Of a stretch of DNA of 64,000 nt, positions 1-11,149 are shown one piece after another. The number at the start of each line of letters is the position of its first letter. Position 1 is the first letter of the stretch. The stretch is taken from the NCBI RefSeq assembly GCF_965363235.1, contig NC_134842.1:34928505-34992504 (forward strand), in the 5' to 3' direction. The position numbers and the translations under genes were made by a program. A model generated the notes under the pieces. It was not told the DNA's origin. It was given only the letters and a program-made list of their open reading frames with translations, and made no database searches. This stretch comes from Mytilus galloprovincialis. Taxonomy: Eukaryota > Mollusca > Bivalvia > Mytilida > Mytilidae.

Positions 1-225
1 TGTGTATAAATTTATTCATGAGTAACCCGCCTTTTCATTTTAAAGATCGTTTATCGAAGCTAGAAAAAAAACAATTACACTGCTGGATTCAGTACATTGA
101 ATTGTTTTGTCAGACATAAATAATTTTTATGATAAAAATATATTTCAAAACGTTATACAATGAAACATACTGAACTTGCAATGATTTTCTCGATAACACC
201 TGATTAACAAACTTTAACCTGTGAG
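1..225 (-). mobile_element. Truncated copy of the long-TIR DNA element found whole at 33.4-36.7 kb
   Basis: The first 225 bases match the reverse complement of about 33515-33722 at close to 90% by eye, including the stretch from the window edge through the GATTAACA motif. The match stops before the terminal inverted repeat. This is therefore a partial copy that continues upstream of the window. No coding potential is visible. Confidence 0.75.
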
Positions 226-773
226 AAATTGGTTTTAGTAAAGATGAAAACTAAAATAAATCTTAAACTAAAATGAAAATAAAAAGATAACTAGTAGAAG
301 TATTTTTGGGACAGAATTAGCAAGTATCATTTTGGTATCTAAAAATAGAAAATATTTGAAATATATCTATATATACACACCTGAAAAAGATTAAAAGAGG
401 ATGTAAAACACATTAAACATGTTATCACAGTAATCTAATTTTAATCTACATATTGTGCTTCAAAAACAAAAACAGTGTTTAAAGATTCTAACATTCCACC
501 ACCATATCAACAAAAATTCCATATTTGGGCATAGAAGATATTTCAAGCTCAAAGATTATGTAAAGTGTGTGATTTTTGATAATAAGTTTATTTAACAACA
601 GGAAATAAACTCATCATAGATACCAGGACTAAATTTTATATATACGACACACGCGAGTTTGTCTACAAAAGACTCTGCGATTACAAGCTAAGTGACATAT
701 TATATAATGGTTCTCGTCAAAGAATCGCACTTTAATACTTATTATCAATAACATTTTCAACATTTTCATCGCA
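226..773 (+). promoter_or_regulatory. Upstream region of receptor gene 1, with a repeat insertion
   Basis: Several blocks here (around 285-330 and 505-605) recur upstream of the second receptor gene (about 6530-6590 and 6740-6845), so the tandem duplication included promoter DNA. Positions 590-676 are a fragment of a dispersed repeat (family D: ACTCATCATAGATACCAG at one end, a GTCTACAAAAGACTC motif at the other). It sits between blocks that are adjacent in copy 2, so it inserted after the duplication. No clear TATA box was assigned. Confidence 0.5.
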
Positions 774-1820
774 ATGGAGGAAGCCTTGTTAGGATTACCG
801 CCATTCCTAAACGGTACATTTTCCTCCGAATGTGACTATAAAATCGCCAAGATCTTGTACAGTGTAGCTGCTCCTATAGTTATCGTCATTACATTGTGTT
901 TTAATATTCTATATATAACTCTCATCAATTACGATAAAGACGATCGATCTGCATCTACAGTACAGAAAACGGGAATATCAATATCGAACACGCTACACGG
1001 TGTATCTCAACTTCCAATTTTCTTTTATTTCTTTTTGCGAGACAATATGGCGTCCCCGGTTTCAGCAAATTGGTGTAATGCATACAGAGTACTGGGATTT
1101 ATTTTGCCAAATATTTTTCATACAGTTACTTTATGGCAACTTGTTATCTATGGTATTCAGAGATTTATTTGTTTCCGATGGCCGATCAGTGCACTTGTTT
1201 GGTATAAAGTGGATCGATTTCTTAAATTTACTATTATAGTTTATGTATGTGCATCAATAATACATGGCTATAAATTCTTTGATTTTGTTTATAATTCTGG
1301 AGAACCATGTACTTTTAGCTATCGAAACGGGATTGACAATATTAACTATACTCACATTTATAATTGGTTGTGTGCTATAGCCGTTCAATTAGTGCCATGT
1401 GGCGTTATGTCAATTTGTGTGGTTCTGTTAATTTACGGAATTCGTTATAGTAACCTCCGACGCAAAAGGGTATACGTTAACAGTCCTACTGCTATACCTC
1501 GCAATAGAAAGTTTACAATGCAGGAGTGTCAGTCTTTAGGAATATTGATATTAACGTTGGCAGTAGAATGGCCTCTTACTTTGTTCATTATATTACACAT
1601 AACCGATTCGGAAACAGCGCACGAGGAATGTGCGTATTCATCTCTTGTTATTGCTCACTTTACATTGTTGGTATCTTATTTATTATTTTTACCACTTTCC
1701 TTCATATTGAACTTTAAACTCAGACGAACATTTGCTCGTTTCAAATCAGATGTAACGGCTTTCTTCATGCATCATTTGCAAATGGTCGTAAACACAGACG
1801 ACGTAGAATCAAAGACATAA
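774..1820 (+). CDS. Rhodopsin-like (class A) seven-transmembrane receptor, tandem copy 1
   Basis: A single-exon gene of 348 aa, probably a plasma-membrane peptide or orphan receptor. Hydrophobic segments fall near residues 27-50, 64-87, 101-128, 149-172, 197-223, 251-276 and 288-313. Cys101 and Cys179 are placed for the usual loop disulphide, and NGT at 13-15 is a possible extracellular glycosylation site. TM6 carries a VEWP motif (264-267) where class A receptors have CWxP, and KLRRTF (315-320) fits helix 8. The DRY motif is replaced by QRF (129-131), and the TM7 NPxxY is unrecognisable (LPLSFILNF). The start codon is shared with the neighbouring copy at 6952. Ligand and subfamily are unknown; the degenerate motifs suggest a divergent invertebrate group rather than a classical amine receptor. 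The seven-helix call is firm, the class A call less so. Confidence 0.75.
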   Translation: MEEALLGLPPFLNGTFSSECDYKIAKILYSVAAPIVIVITLCFNILYITLINYDKDDRSASTVQKTGISISNTLHGVSQLPIFFYFFLRDNMASPVSANWCNAYRVLGFILPNIFHTVTLWQLVIYGIQRFICFRWPISALVWYKVDRFLKFTIIVYVCASIIHGYKFFDFVYNSGEPCTFSYRNGIDNINYTHIYNWLCAIAVQLVPCGVMSICVVLLIYGIRYSNLRRKRVYVNSPTAIPRNRKFTMQECQSLGILILTLAVEWPLTLFIILHITDSETAHEECAYSSLVIAHFTLLVSYLLFLPLSFILNFKLRRTFARFKSDVTAFFMHHLQMVVNTDDVESKT

Positions 1821-1823
1821 ATA

Positions 1824-2399
1824 GACCATCTAAAATTTCTGAAAATGAACTGTCAACTCAAACAACTTTACAATTTAACACAGTTTCTCATTTATATCAT
1901 CTGAGGTTCACATGATCTTATTCTAAATCATATTGCTATGATCAGAGCACAGTGTTTATATTTTGTGTATGTGTATGCACATTCAATATTCAATACCAGC
2001 TGCTCACTTCTATTTCGAATAAGCACCATCTTTCCGTCAAATGTTTGCTTGTACATGACGTAATTTGATGTCATTTGTGCGTTTTCTTGACTTAAAATAT
2101 TCGTCATAACGTTGAGCCGGGTGAATATTATGATCTGGATAACTTCCTAATGACTGCTTTGATAACTATATATTTGATAAATGTAAATGCATTTGTTAAG
2201 GCAGGCTTGCATTGTGTACATAAGATTAAAAAAGGGTGATTGAAAATGTCAAGCAGTCACAACTACTTAATAAAACCAGTTTATAGCCATGATATGGATC
2301 AAACGTATTACTATTTACAATTGTTTAATAACCTCTTTCAAATGTTTAGTTCATTTATTTGTGAAAAAAGGTTCCCCAAAATATTGATGACAACTTAAT
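1824..2399. other. Intergenic, no gene seen
   Basis: Downstream flank of receptor gene 1. It is AT-rich, with no open reading frame of note and only weak resemblance to the downstream flank of copy 2. No convincing polyadenylation signal lies close to the stop; an AATAAA lies near 2268. Confidence 0.4.
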
Positions 2400-2860
2400 A
2401 ATGACAACAGTACCATCTTTAAAGAGAAAACAAATCAGGGTTTAAAAGTAAAAAAACCTAGGGAAACACATCAACCGTAACATTCGTAAGAGGAAAACAG
2501 CATAACAATAGAAACACTAAAATGCAACTTAAACAACGCCAACATACATAAAAACTGACTACTTGATATCTACTGTCCTATTCCTGTCTTGGCACAGGAC
2601 ATTTTAAGAACAAATAATGGGTTGAAATGGTTTGTTTGGCACTCTCCTTCTAATATAACCTCCTAGAGCTAACCAAACCTCAATGTGAAAAATACCTCTA
2701 AAATGACAACTCTAGGTGACAGGAACTGAATACAGGTAATGAAAAGAAATATGTACAAATGGCAGGTTGCCTCAATAGATAAATACTATGTCTTATTCTA
2801 CCATTAAGACGACTGTACACGCTTAGGTGGCAGTTTGAGATCTGAAATACATTTTAAACC
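2400..2860. repeat. Dispersed mytilid-type repeat related to family B
   Basis: It carries the motifs AACACATCAACC, TCCTGTCTTGGCACAGGACATT and GGGTTGAAATGG in the order seen in the family B repeats at 9.2-9.9 kb and, reversed, at 21.2 and 35.1 kb. No coding frame. The region from 2860 to 3395 shows nothing I can name. Confidence 0.4.
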
Positions 2861-3395
2861 CCACACATTTATTTTAATTTGATTTTATGTTTGATGCTTC
2901 ACGCCCCTTTCAACACTTATAGACTTTTGACAATGTATTTATCTAAATCGTCCAAAACAGGTTGGACATTTTATTTTTTGGAATCTTTTTGAAGATAATT
3001 ACCGTTGTATTGGCTTTACTCACCTGGTCAAAATCGGAAAGACGAATACACTTGGAGGAATTTGGATATGAAAAAATATATATATGATATACTTTAAAAT
3101 ATTTTTAAACCTTTGGGGGTACATCGATAAAACAAAATTGCTCTGTACTATATTCTTTGGATAAAATAAGTTTTGCTACACACGGAAGCAGGTAAACCAA
3201 AATGTTTAAGAAGGGAATTTGAAATCATCCTCTCGTAAATTTTACGGACACCATTTAGAGTTGGTTGATAATTATGGATTATCTGTTTTATATGACGACT
3301 GATATGTTCCAAGTGTCGTAACTACATCCTTGCTCGAATGTGACCTATTGAATTAGACTTATCACCAGGTTGATACTTACATAAGAATAGATAAG

Positions 3396-3860
3396 CTCAT
3401 CATATTGCCAGGATTGAAATTTTGTATCTGCACCGGACGCGCTTCTCGTGAACAAATGACTCATCAGTGACGTTCAAAACTAAACAAGTTAGAAAGGCCA
3501 AATAAAGAACGATGCTGAAGAGCATTGTGGACAAAAAATTCCTTCAAGTTTTGCATAATACAGCTAAGGTAATCTATTTCTGTGGTATAAAAGCCTTGGT
3601 ATTTCAAAAAAAAATCAAAAACAGTGGCATTGACAAAGTGGTTGTAAATAAACTCATCATAGATACAAGAATTGAAATTTTGTATTTGCGCCATATGCGA
3701 GTTTCGTCTACAAAATATTCATCAGTGACGCTCGAATCAAAAAAGTTAGAATGGCCAAATAAAGTACGATGGTGAAGAGCATTGGGTACCAAAAATATGT
3801 TAAAAGTGTTCGCCAAAAACAGTTAGGTTTTTTCGAGGGATAAAAGCATTAGTATTACAA
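3396..3860. repeat. Family D repeat, two tandem units
   Basis: Two direct units of about 245 bp (starting near 3396 and 3649) share CATCAGTGACG, a GTTAGAA(A/T)GGCCAAATAAAG(A/T)ACGATG block and a GAAGAGCATTG block. Related fragments lie at 590-676 and, reversed, at 11690-11850. The small open frames on both strands here come from the repeat. Confidence 0.6.
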
Positions 3861-3954
3861 AAATTCAACTTTGTATTTTTATGAATATAACCATATCAAT
3901 GATAATCATTTCAACACAGAAGTGCTGACTACTAGACTAGAGACGCGAATGGTG

Positions 3955-4735
3955 CCATATGTTGAGCAGGAGGACATAAGAACACCCCCAGTGTTTGGTG
4001 GAGGTGTGTTTCTCACATTTTAATTTACTATGCTGTGTTTTGTGTACTGTTATTTATCTTGTTGATCTTTTATTCGACTTATCACTTAGTAGTTTGAATG
4101 GCCCTTCTGTATCTTTCGCCTCTCTTTTGTATATGATATGATTGTAAGTTATGTTATATACATACAAAAATGATCTAATTCGTGAGCAATTGATTATCTG
4201 ATTTCGCTTATAAAGATACAAAATATTTATATACTAGTAATTAAAAAATTATGGATTATAATGAAAATTAGATTCAAACAACGAAAACTATAATGTCGAT
4301 GCAGTATGTTTCAATCATGTGTGATACGTTGTCAAATTGAACATAAAAAAAAAATTGGGTACATTCTGTCATTGGTTGAGGTCATTTGGATTAGATAAGA
4401 ATCAATCATCAATCCGCTATTGTCCGGTGCCTCGTCACTTGATATAACTAATCACCCTGTTACATACATGTATGAGTAACACTAAGGATCTAACATGTGG
4501 AACAATTTCTCCTAACTCTTCCGAAGCACATGAGATCAGGCCCCTATTTTTTGTTGCGTTTGTATTGCACATATTTTGTTTTTCGTGTTGTGTTTTGTAT
4601 ACTGTTGTCTGTTTTATGGAGGTTTTTGGAATTTTTGCTATGCCATTGTCATTTTATTTCTTAATTTATCACTTTAAATATAAATTCGGAATCTTCCGAC
4701 CCTATTTGCATTTATTACGACGGGAATAATGCTGT
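3955..4735. repeat. Two copies of family C repeat
   Basis: Positions 3955-4140 and about 4510-4700 both resemble the better-preserved copy at 24945-25135: ACCCCCAGT, then a TTTTGTGTACTGTT-like motif, then a CCCTTCTGTATCTTTCGCCTC-like end. The 85-codon open frame at 4472-4729 is inside this repeat and looks hydrophobic only because the repeat is T-rich. Confidence 0.5.
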
Positions 4736-6951
4736 ATTTCTGAATAAAACAATTCAACCACTATCGTCTGTTTGGAAAAGAAATATGAATAAAGTAATAA
4801 ATAACAGTCAATGTAATACTAAGTATAATGTTGTGTTTAGAAATTGACTGTGCAAAACGGTGGCTTCGGGTCTTGAAATTTGAAATAGCAAGTTCCATCA
4901 AAATATTTAGACTATAGCCAATATCACCTCATTGTTTTCCTTCCAGGATTTAAATTCTTCTAAAATTTATTTTCTCAAAACTAATATGACCTTAGTACAG
5001 AACAGTTGCATACATGATGTGCCACTGTAAGAATCATACAAAGTAATAATGGGTACTTGGTTGAGTTTTCTATTATAAAGGACTATGGTATTTCAATTTT
5101 TTCTTCTTCATAATAATAGGTATTTATATATTGTATGTTGTAATCAAATTCTATTAAGTTCCTCTCAATTTTATAAAAGTAGTTAACTAGTGTAATTTAT
5201 AATATACATGTAATATGTGATTTTATATCCGTTATAAAATATAGAAATTTAGTATGTTGTAGTCTGTTAAACTGCTTTTGTACAAATCATAGTTTTTGTT
5301 ATCTCTCTTGACATACAATATATAAATATATAAATTGTAAAATAAAGCACATAAAACTGAGGCCTTTCAATACAGAATTTTAAATAATTATTGAAATCCA
5401 TAGCTTTATAACAGTTTCAAACATCACATAGATTTATTGGTTATTAAAACTTCTTTATTTTCTAATATTTTCAGTTGTCGTTCTTTATGAATATACTTTG
5501 GAAAAAAATCCAACAAGCTAATAATAATGCATCTCGATCAATATTTCATATTACTTTGTGATCGCCGCGATATAGTCTTTTTGTGCTAATGCGGCGTAAA
5601 GCAACCAACAATCAATCAATCAATATTACTTTGTGGTGCACACCAGAAAGCTTCCGATTATAAGAATATTTGAACGCAAGAAAACGAGAGAAAAGAAGAT
5701 AGCAGTAACTGTTATGATTATGGCGTATTAAATTATAATCCTGGTACCTTTGATAACTATTGCTTTGTTAATACGGGATCAGATTTAGCAAAATGAGACA
5801 AAGTTATTGTATCTTCTTTGTTAGTGCAATATTTGGAACTATATCATAAATGTGCTATTGCGCTATTATGGAGTGCTGTTATATTTTCTCATGGATTTAC
5901 TCAAAAGTTCGAGCAATATCATATACTGATCAGGTCAATATAACACTAACGGCACAAATTGTACAGCGCTTTTCGACAATTTACGGCTTTTCAGTGATGC
6001 TCGAGGCAAATTCCAAACCCTATGTAAATATTGAAGTCTAAGGGAACCTAATAGACCGAGAGAAGAGTCAAACTGGTACAAAAATTTAAGAGTTATGCAT
6101 AGGAGAGAAACATTTCACAATTTTCAATGATTTCCAGCACATTTTAATAAATAATATCCGCATTGTCATTTTAGTACCGTCCGAAGTGCTATTTTCTGGG
6201 CTGGTGTCCTCGGTAATTTACAATCGACTAGCAGCGTTATCGATCCAGTGCTAGTATTACTATTAATGGTATACCAACAAACAATTGTTTTTGTAATCGT
6301 CATAAAGAGATCTAATTAAACACGCACTTCCCCTCAAAACAAAACATGACATATTACACACTCTATCTTCTAAGACTTTATATCCCTGTTTTTCAATCTC
6401 AGTGGGCCTACACAAAATATTAATTTTGCGAAAATACTTCTGGGACTTTAAGGTGAGTTATTTTATAGCTATTTTCAGGTCCAAATCTATGGTTTGACAT
6501 TTCATAACAAAATAATTCAAATAGAATGAGAAAGGATAACTAGTGGAAGCAATTATGGGAGAATATCAGGATCAATTTCATAATGCAAGGAAATATAATG
6601 AGTTACAGGTGATATTTGCAGCAAATATCCGTGTACACACGGTTTAATAACAAATAAAAATGTCCTTACATTCTTTTGATTTTCACCTACACACTCTGAT
6701 TTCCAATTATTTACATGATAATGTAATCAATACTATAGATGCTAACATTTAGCACATCAACATTAATCCCGTATGTGTATGTAAGGTATTTCAAGTTCAA
6801 ACATTCAATTGAAGATGTGATGTTATGTAGTATTCATCAACAGGAAAACGAGCGGAAACCTTAAATTAAGATGACGTATAATTATGATGGTTCACGTGGA
6901 TCACACTTTAATGAGCTTTATCATTGACATTTTTAGCCTTTTCCTACTGGA
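4736..6951. other. Spacer between the receptor genes, with a SINE tail
   Basis: Positions 5560-5630 hold a SINE 3' tail: a CGGCGTAAA motif followed by repeated ATCA/AATC units, as at the end of the full SINE at 26307-26652. From about 6500 to the start codon at 6952 the sequence is homologous in blocks to the upstream region of receptor gene 1 and probably holds the promoter of copy 2. The remainder is AT-rich, with no gene seen. Confidence 0.4.
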
Positions 6952-7980
6952 ATGGAGGAAGCTTTATTAGGATTACCACCATTCGTAAACGGTACATTTT
7001 CATCCGAATGTGACTATAAAATCGCCAAGATCTTGTACAGTGTAGCTGCTCCAATAGTAATCATCATTACATTGTGTTTTAATGTTCTGTATATCATTCT
7101 CATCAATTACGATAAAGACGATCGATCTGCATCTACAGTTCAGGCAACGGGAATATCAATATCAAACACGCTACACGGTGTATCTCAACTTCCAATTTTT
7201 TTTTATTTTTTCTCGCTAGACAATACAGTTCCTACAAATTGGTGTAATGCATACAGAATACTTGGATTTATTTTGCCAAATATTTTTCATACAGCTACTG
7301 TATGGCAACTTGTTGTTTATGGGATTCAAAGATTTCTTTGTTTCCGATGGCCGTTCAGTGCACTTGTTTGGTATAAAGTGGATCGATTTCTTAAAGTTAC
7401 TATTATAATTTATGTATGTGCATTAATAATACATTGCTATAAGTTCTTTGATTTTGTTCAGAGTTCAGGAGAACCATGTACGTTTAGCTATCGAAACGGG
7501 ATAGATACTACTGTCTACACTCCATTTTATAATTGGCTTTGTGCAATAACAGTTCAATTATTGCCATGTGTCATTATGTCAATTTGTGTGGTTCTGTTAA
7601 TTTACGCTATTCATCTTAGCTACCTCCGACGCAAAAGAGTATTCGTTAACAGTCTTACTGCTATACCTCGCAATAGAAAGTTTACAATGCAGGAGTGTCA
7701 GGCTTTAGGAATATTGATATTAACTTTGGCAGTAGAATGGCCTCTAACGTTGTCGATTATAATACACATAAAGTATCCGGAAACAGCATCAGAGGATTGC
7801 GCGTACACGTCTTTGTTCATTGCTCATATTGTAGTGTTGGTATCTTATCTTTTATTTTTACCAGTTTACTTCATATTTAATTTTGAACTCAGAAGAACCT
7901 TTATTCGTTTAAAGTCCGATTTAATTATGTTCTTCATGCGTCATTTACAAATGGAAGTAAACTCAGACGATGTAGATTAG
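6952..7980 (+). CDS. Rhodopsin-like seven-transmembrane receptor, tandem copy 2
   Basis: A single-exon gene of 342 aa, about 80% identical to the protein at 774-1820, with the same seven helices, the paired extracellular cysteines, QRF in place of DRY and the same VEWP motif. It is a few residues shorter in the first extracellular loop (before the conserved NWC) and ends at DDVD. Identity is uneven: the first ~87 residues differ at only about five places, while TM5, the third extracellular loop, TM7 and the C-terminal tail differ often. The NYT glycosylation site of copy 1 in the second extracellular loop is lost. An AATAAA signal lies 36 bases past the stop codon (8016-8021). The start is fixed by exact agreement of the first eleven codons with copy 1 at protein level. 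Likely a paralogue with a shifted ligand range (inference). Confidence 0.75.
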   Translation: MEEALLGLPPFVNGTFSSECDYKIAKILYSVAAPIVIIITLCFNVLYIILINYDKDDRSASTVQATGISISNTLHGVSQLPIFFYFFSLDNTVPTNWCNAYRILGFILPNIFHTATVWQLVVYGIQRFLCFRWPFSALVWYKVDRFLKVTIIIYVCALIIHCYKFFDFVQSSGEPCTFSYRNGIDTTVYTPFYNWLCAITVQLLPCVIMSICVVLLIYAIHLSYLRRKRVFVNSLTAIPRNRKFTMQECQALGILILTLAVEWPLTLSIIIHIKYPETASEDCAYTSLFIAHIVVLVSYLLFLPVYFIFNFELRRTFIRLKSDLIMFFMRHLQMEVNSDDVD

Positions 7981-8139
7981 CATAAATTAAAAATTAACCT
8001 CGTCGGATGATTTTAAATAAACCTTTTTTATTTTTCTTAAAACTCAAAGGAAACAGAATTTCTCGCTAATGGCATTTATTATAGCACAGTATGGAGAATT
8101 AGTGAACTTAAGTGTATTTTTAATATTAAATATCAACTG

Positions 8140-8930
8140 ATGACTGTATCATGTGTGATGTACTTGTATTTTCAAGATTTTTAACATTGTTCAAATATCA
8201 GGTACGTTTGTTTGTGTTTTAAGCTATTTTTAAATTGATGTCTGGCATGCCGTTTTTTATTCATCAGATTGCAGGTTTCATTTTTGCATTATATATAACT
8301 AAAAAAAACACCAAAGTGATAATTTACAATAGATAACTTTCGAGTTCGATGCATTTCCGTCAAAAACTTTGGTTTAGTGAACATCACTTGTGCGTTTAGG
8401 TGCCTCGTCACTTCCGTTCCCATGTTGAGCGAGTGGTTGAAAAACTATGATGCTATATTGCACAAATTATTCGGCAAATTAAATTCTAATAATTGACAAT
8501 CAGCACTTCTATCATTAGGGAATTATGATTAAGTACCTAAAGAACAAATATTATTTCTAGTTTATCCTTCACAATGACGATTACTAACACGTGACGCTTG
8601 ATGAACGTTTATAGTTCGGGGATGCAGGCGATCCCCTTTATCTGGTAAATGACGTCATAAAGGCGCGCATGATTGACGGGTTTTTTTTCCGGAGACAGAC
8701 AAACTCGAAAGTGGTCTATACTGTTATTATGCGTGAGGTACTTGTATTCTCAAGATTTTAAACATTGTTAAAATATTAGGTTCTTTTAAAATATTTGTGT
8801 ATTTAAGTTCCTCCCAATATTGATTACTGGCATGCCATTTCTTTTCAATCAAATTTAAATTAATATTATTTTCGAAATGCATGTTTATACCAATTTGCAT
8901 TATATGATAAATAAAAACCAATGTGATAGA
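8140..8930. repeat. Direct duplication flanking an inverted-repeat element
   Basis: About 8140-8330 and 8715-8930 are diverged direct copies; shared motifs include GTACTTGTATT, CAAGATTTT, ACATTGTT and CTGGCATGCC. Between them, roughly 8335-8715 begins with ACTTTCGAGTTCG and ends with the inverted AACTCGAAAGT, as a small DNA element would. It carries no coding frame. Confidence 0.45.
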
Positions 8931-9054
8931 TGTGAGTAAGTTTAATTGGGTAGGTTAGGACAAGACAAAAAATGGAAGTGTGCCCATTTGTAAATATGTT
9001 TTACACCGCTACATTTGTTATGGTCGGCTAGGAACTTGTAATCCAGTGATTAAT

Positions 9055-9235
9055 AGATATAAGAAGTTGAGGTATGAGTGCCAATGAAACAACTCTCCAT
9101 CCAAGTCACAACTTGTAAAACTAATCCACTATAGGTCAAATTACGGTCTACAACACGGAACATTGTCTCACATCGAGCAGCAAGCTATAAAGGCTCCAAA
9201 CAAAGAGTAGCGTAAATCCATTCAAACAGGGAAAA
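9055..9235 (-). mobile_element. Family A high-copy repeat, truncated
   Basis: It matches the family A terminal block (GAGGTATGAGTGCCAATGAAACAACTCTCC), followed by the TATAGGTCAAATTACGGTC and AGCTATAAAGGCTCC motifs. The terminus lies at the low-coordinate side, so the copy is on -. Family A is the commonest repeat of the window and may be the 3' end of a retroelement (see 40738-42120). Confidence 0.6.
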
Positions 9236-9242
9236 CTAAATT

Positions 9243-9860
9243 CACAAAAATAATGAGCTCCGAGGAAAATTAAAAACGGAAAGTCCTTAATTGAATGGTA
9301 AAATCAAATGATAAAAAACACATCAATCGAATGGACAGCAACTGTCATAATCCTGTATTGGTACAGGCATTTTCAAATGTAGAAAATGTAAGAATGAACC
9401 TGTTTTATAGCGCTTTAACCTTAACCTATCACTTGTATGACAGTCGACGGTGCGTGAACAAAACAGACATAATAGGTAGAATTGTCAAAATAGAGGTATA
9501 GCAGTCATCACTGTGTAACAACCTCAATTAGAACAAAAACAAATATGTAAAAGGAGATGGTTGAGTCTCAACTGCAGAGCGTAGCGAGGCGAAAATTAAT
9601 TTTGGACCTATTTTATACAGAAAATGTTTTCGGGCATTTTCCTTGTATGCAAAAAGCAATGTCACAAAAATACTGAACTCCGAAGAAAATTCAAAACGGA
9701 AAGTCCATAATCAAATGGCAAAATCAAAAGCTCAAACACATCAACAACTGTCAAATTCCTCACTTGGTACAGGCATTTTCAACTATAGAAAATAGTGGGT
9801 TGAACCTTGTTTTATAGCGCTAAACCTCTCAATTGCACATTACATTGACAATGATTCGTG
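9243..9860. repeat. Two family B repeats in direct order
   Basis: About 9243-9500 and 9661-9860 both start with a GAACTCCGAAGAAAATTC-like motif, then CGGAAAGTCC, AATCAAATG and GGTACAGGCATTTTCAA. Reverse-oriented copies lie at 21230-21790 and 35105-35590. Short open frames inside are not genes. Confidence 0.6.
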
Positions 9861-10600
9861 AACCAAATGTCACAAATAGGGGTACAAAAACAACACAGGC
9901 CCCATCAAAAACTAGAGTTGATTTCAGGTGCTTTGGAAGGGGAAGTAAATCCTGCTCCTCATCAGGAACCCGTCGTGTTGCTCATTTTGTTACAACGACG
10001 GTAAATAGTCTAATTCGGCAGGTCACATTCGTGAAAAGGCTCCAGGCATCCACCTCTTGTTAGATTTTTGTAACATTTCAATAAATACGCGCCTAGAAAG
10101 GCATGACTTGTTATTGTCTGTCATAGTTGCGTTCCGTGCATTGTTGCAGTCAGAACCGGAAGTTGGTTTTCTCTTTAGCGTTGTTTTTTTTCTTCAATTT
10201 GTCATATCAAGTCTTTTTAAAGCTTTTTATACAGGGTGATCTTTTTCTCATTGTTAAATGGACGAATGATGACCTGTTATTGTTCAAATTATGTTTCTAT
10301 TTTTACATTTTTATAGTGGTTTCAATGGTAATCATACAAAATATTTGATATTCGTTTTATTTTCAGTTAAGACTACAAGGTGTAAGCTACAAATTAGACA
10401 CATGATGATGCATCTATAAATCTTTCATAAAAAGAGTGGAATTTGCAATCAAAAGGAGACATTTCTAGTAAGTGTCATTTCCGCACGTATTCCAAATCGA
10501 ATGTTAATTCAACCTTTGCGTTTGAATATGGAATATACTATGTATGATATACTTTCAAAGAATTTTATACGTACATCCATATAAACAATTTGAAATGAAA
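9861..10600. other. Intergenic, probably more repeat, no gene
   Basis: The GC-richer part, 9880-10060, looks like another dispersed repeat (AACCCGTCGTGTTGCTCATTT, TAGTCTAATTCGG, GGTCACATTCGTGAA). The 76-codon frame across it has no recognisable domain. The remainder is AT-rich and featureless. Confidence 0.35.
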
Positions 10601-10740
10601 TAAATTTTGAAGATATGATGTTATGTAATGTTCAAATTTTGAAAATATGATGTTATGTGATGTTAGGATACATTTTGAAGATATGATGTTATGTGATGCT
10701 AGGATAAATTTTGAAGATATGATGTTATGTGGTGTTCAAT
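10601..10740 (+). repeat. Minisatellite, 32-36 bp unit, four copies
   Basis: The unit core TTTTGAAGATATGATG plus TTATGTGATG recurs four times at spacings of about 32, 36 and 36 bases. No coding frame. Confidence 0.8.
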
Positions 10741-10859
10741 TTAGAAATGATATTTTATTTGTGTGTGTTAGCTCTGTGGTGTCATTTATAGTTAAAAAAA
10801 AATTAAAAAATTAAGAAAAAAATCTCTAATTTCGTCTTACTCCCCGGTGCAAGGTACGA

Positions 10860-11149
10860 TAGATCTTTTCTAAATAGATTAAACCTGATGTTCAGTAGCT
10901 GTTGTTTGTTGATGTGGTTCGCAAGTGTTTCTCGTTTCTAGTTTTTTGTTTAGATTATACCGTTGGTTTTCCCGTTTCAATGGTTTAACCCTAGTCATGT
11001 TTTGGGGTCATTTATTGCTTGCTGTTTAGTGCGGGACAATGCTCCATGTTGAAGACCGTACTTTGGCCTATAATAGATTTTCATTTACGTATTGCGACTT
11101 GGATGAAGAGTTGTCTAATTGACACTCATACCACATCTTCGTATATCTA
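10860..11149 (+). mobile_element. Family A high-copy repeat, plus orientation
   Basis: It contains TTTGTTGATGTGGTTCGCAA, the TAGATTATACCGTTGG motif, TTGAAGACCGTACTTTGGCC and the terminal block GTTGTCTAATTGACACTC...CCACATCTTC. The downstream end is interrupted by the inverted-repeat element starting at 11150. Confidence 0.6.

Noticed and set aside
4472-4729. 85-codon hydrophobic frame, possible membrane protein
   Set aside because: It is repeat family C, also present at 3955, 24945 and 41080; hydrophobicity comes from T-rich DNA.
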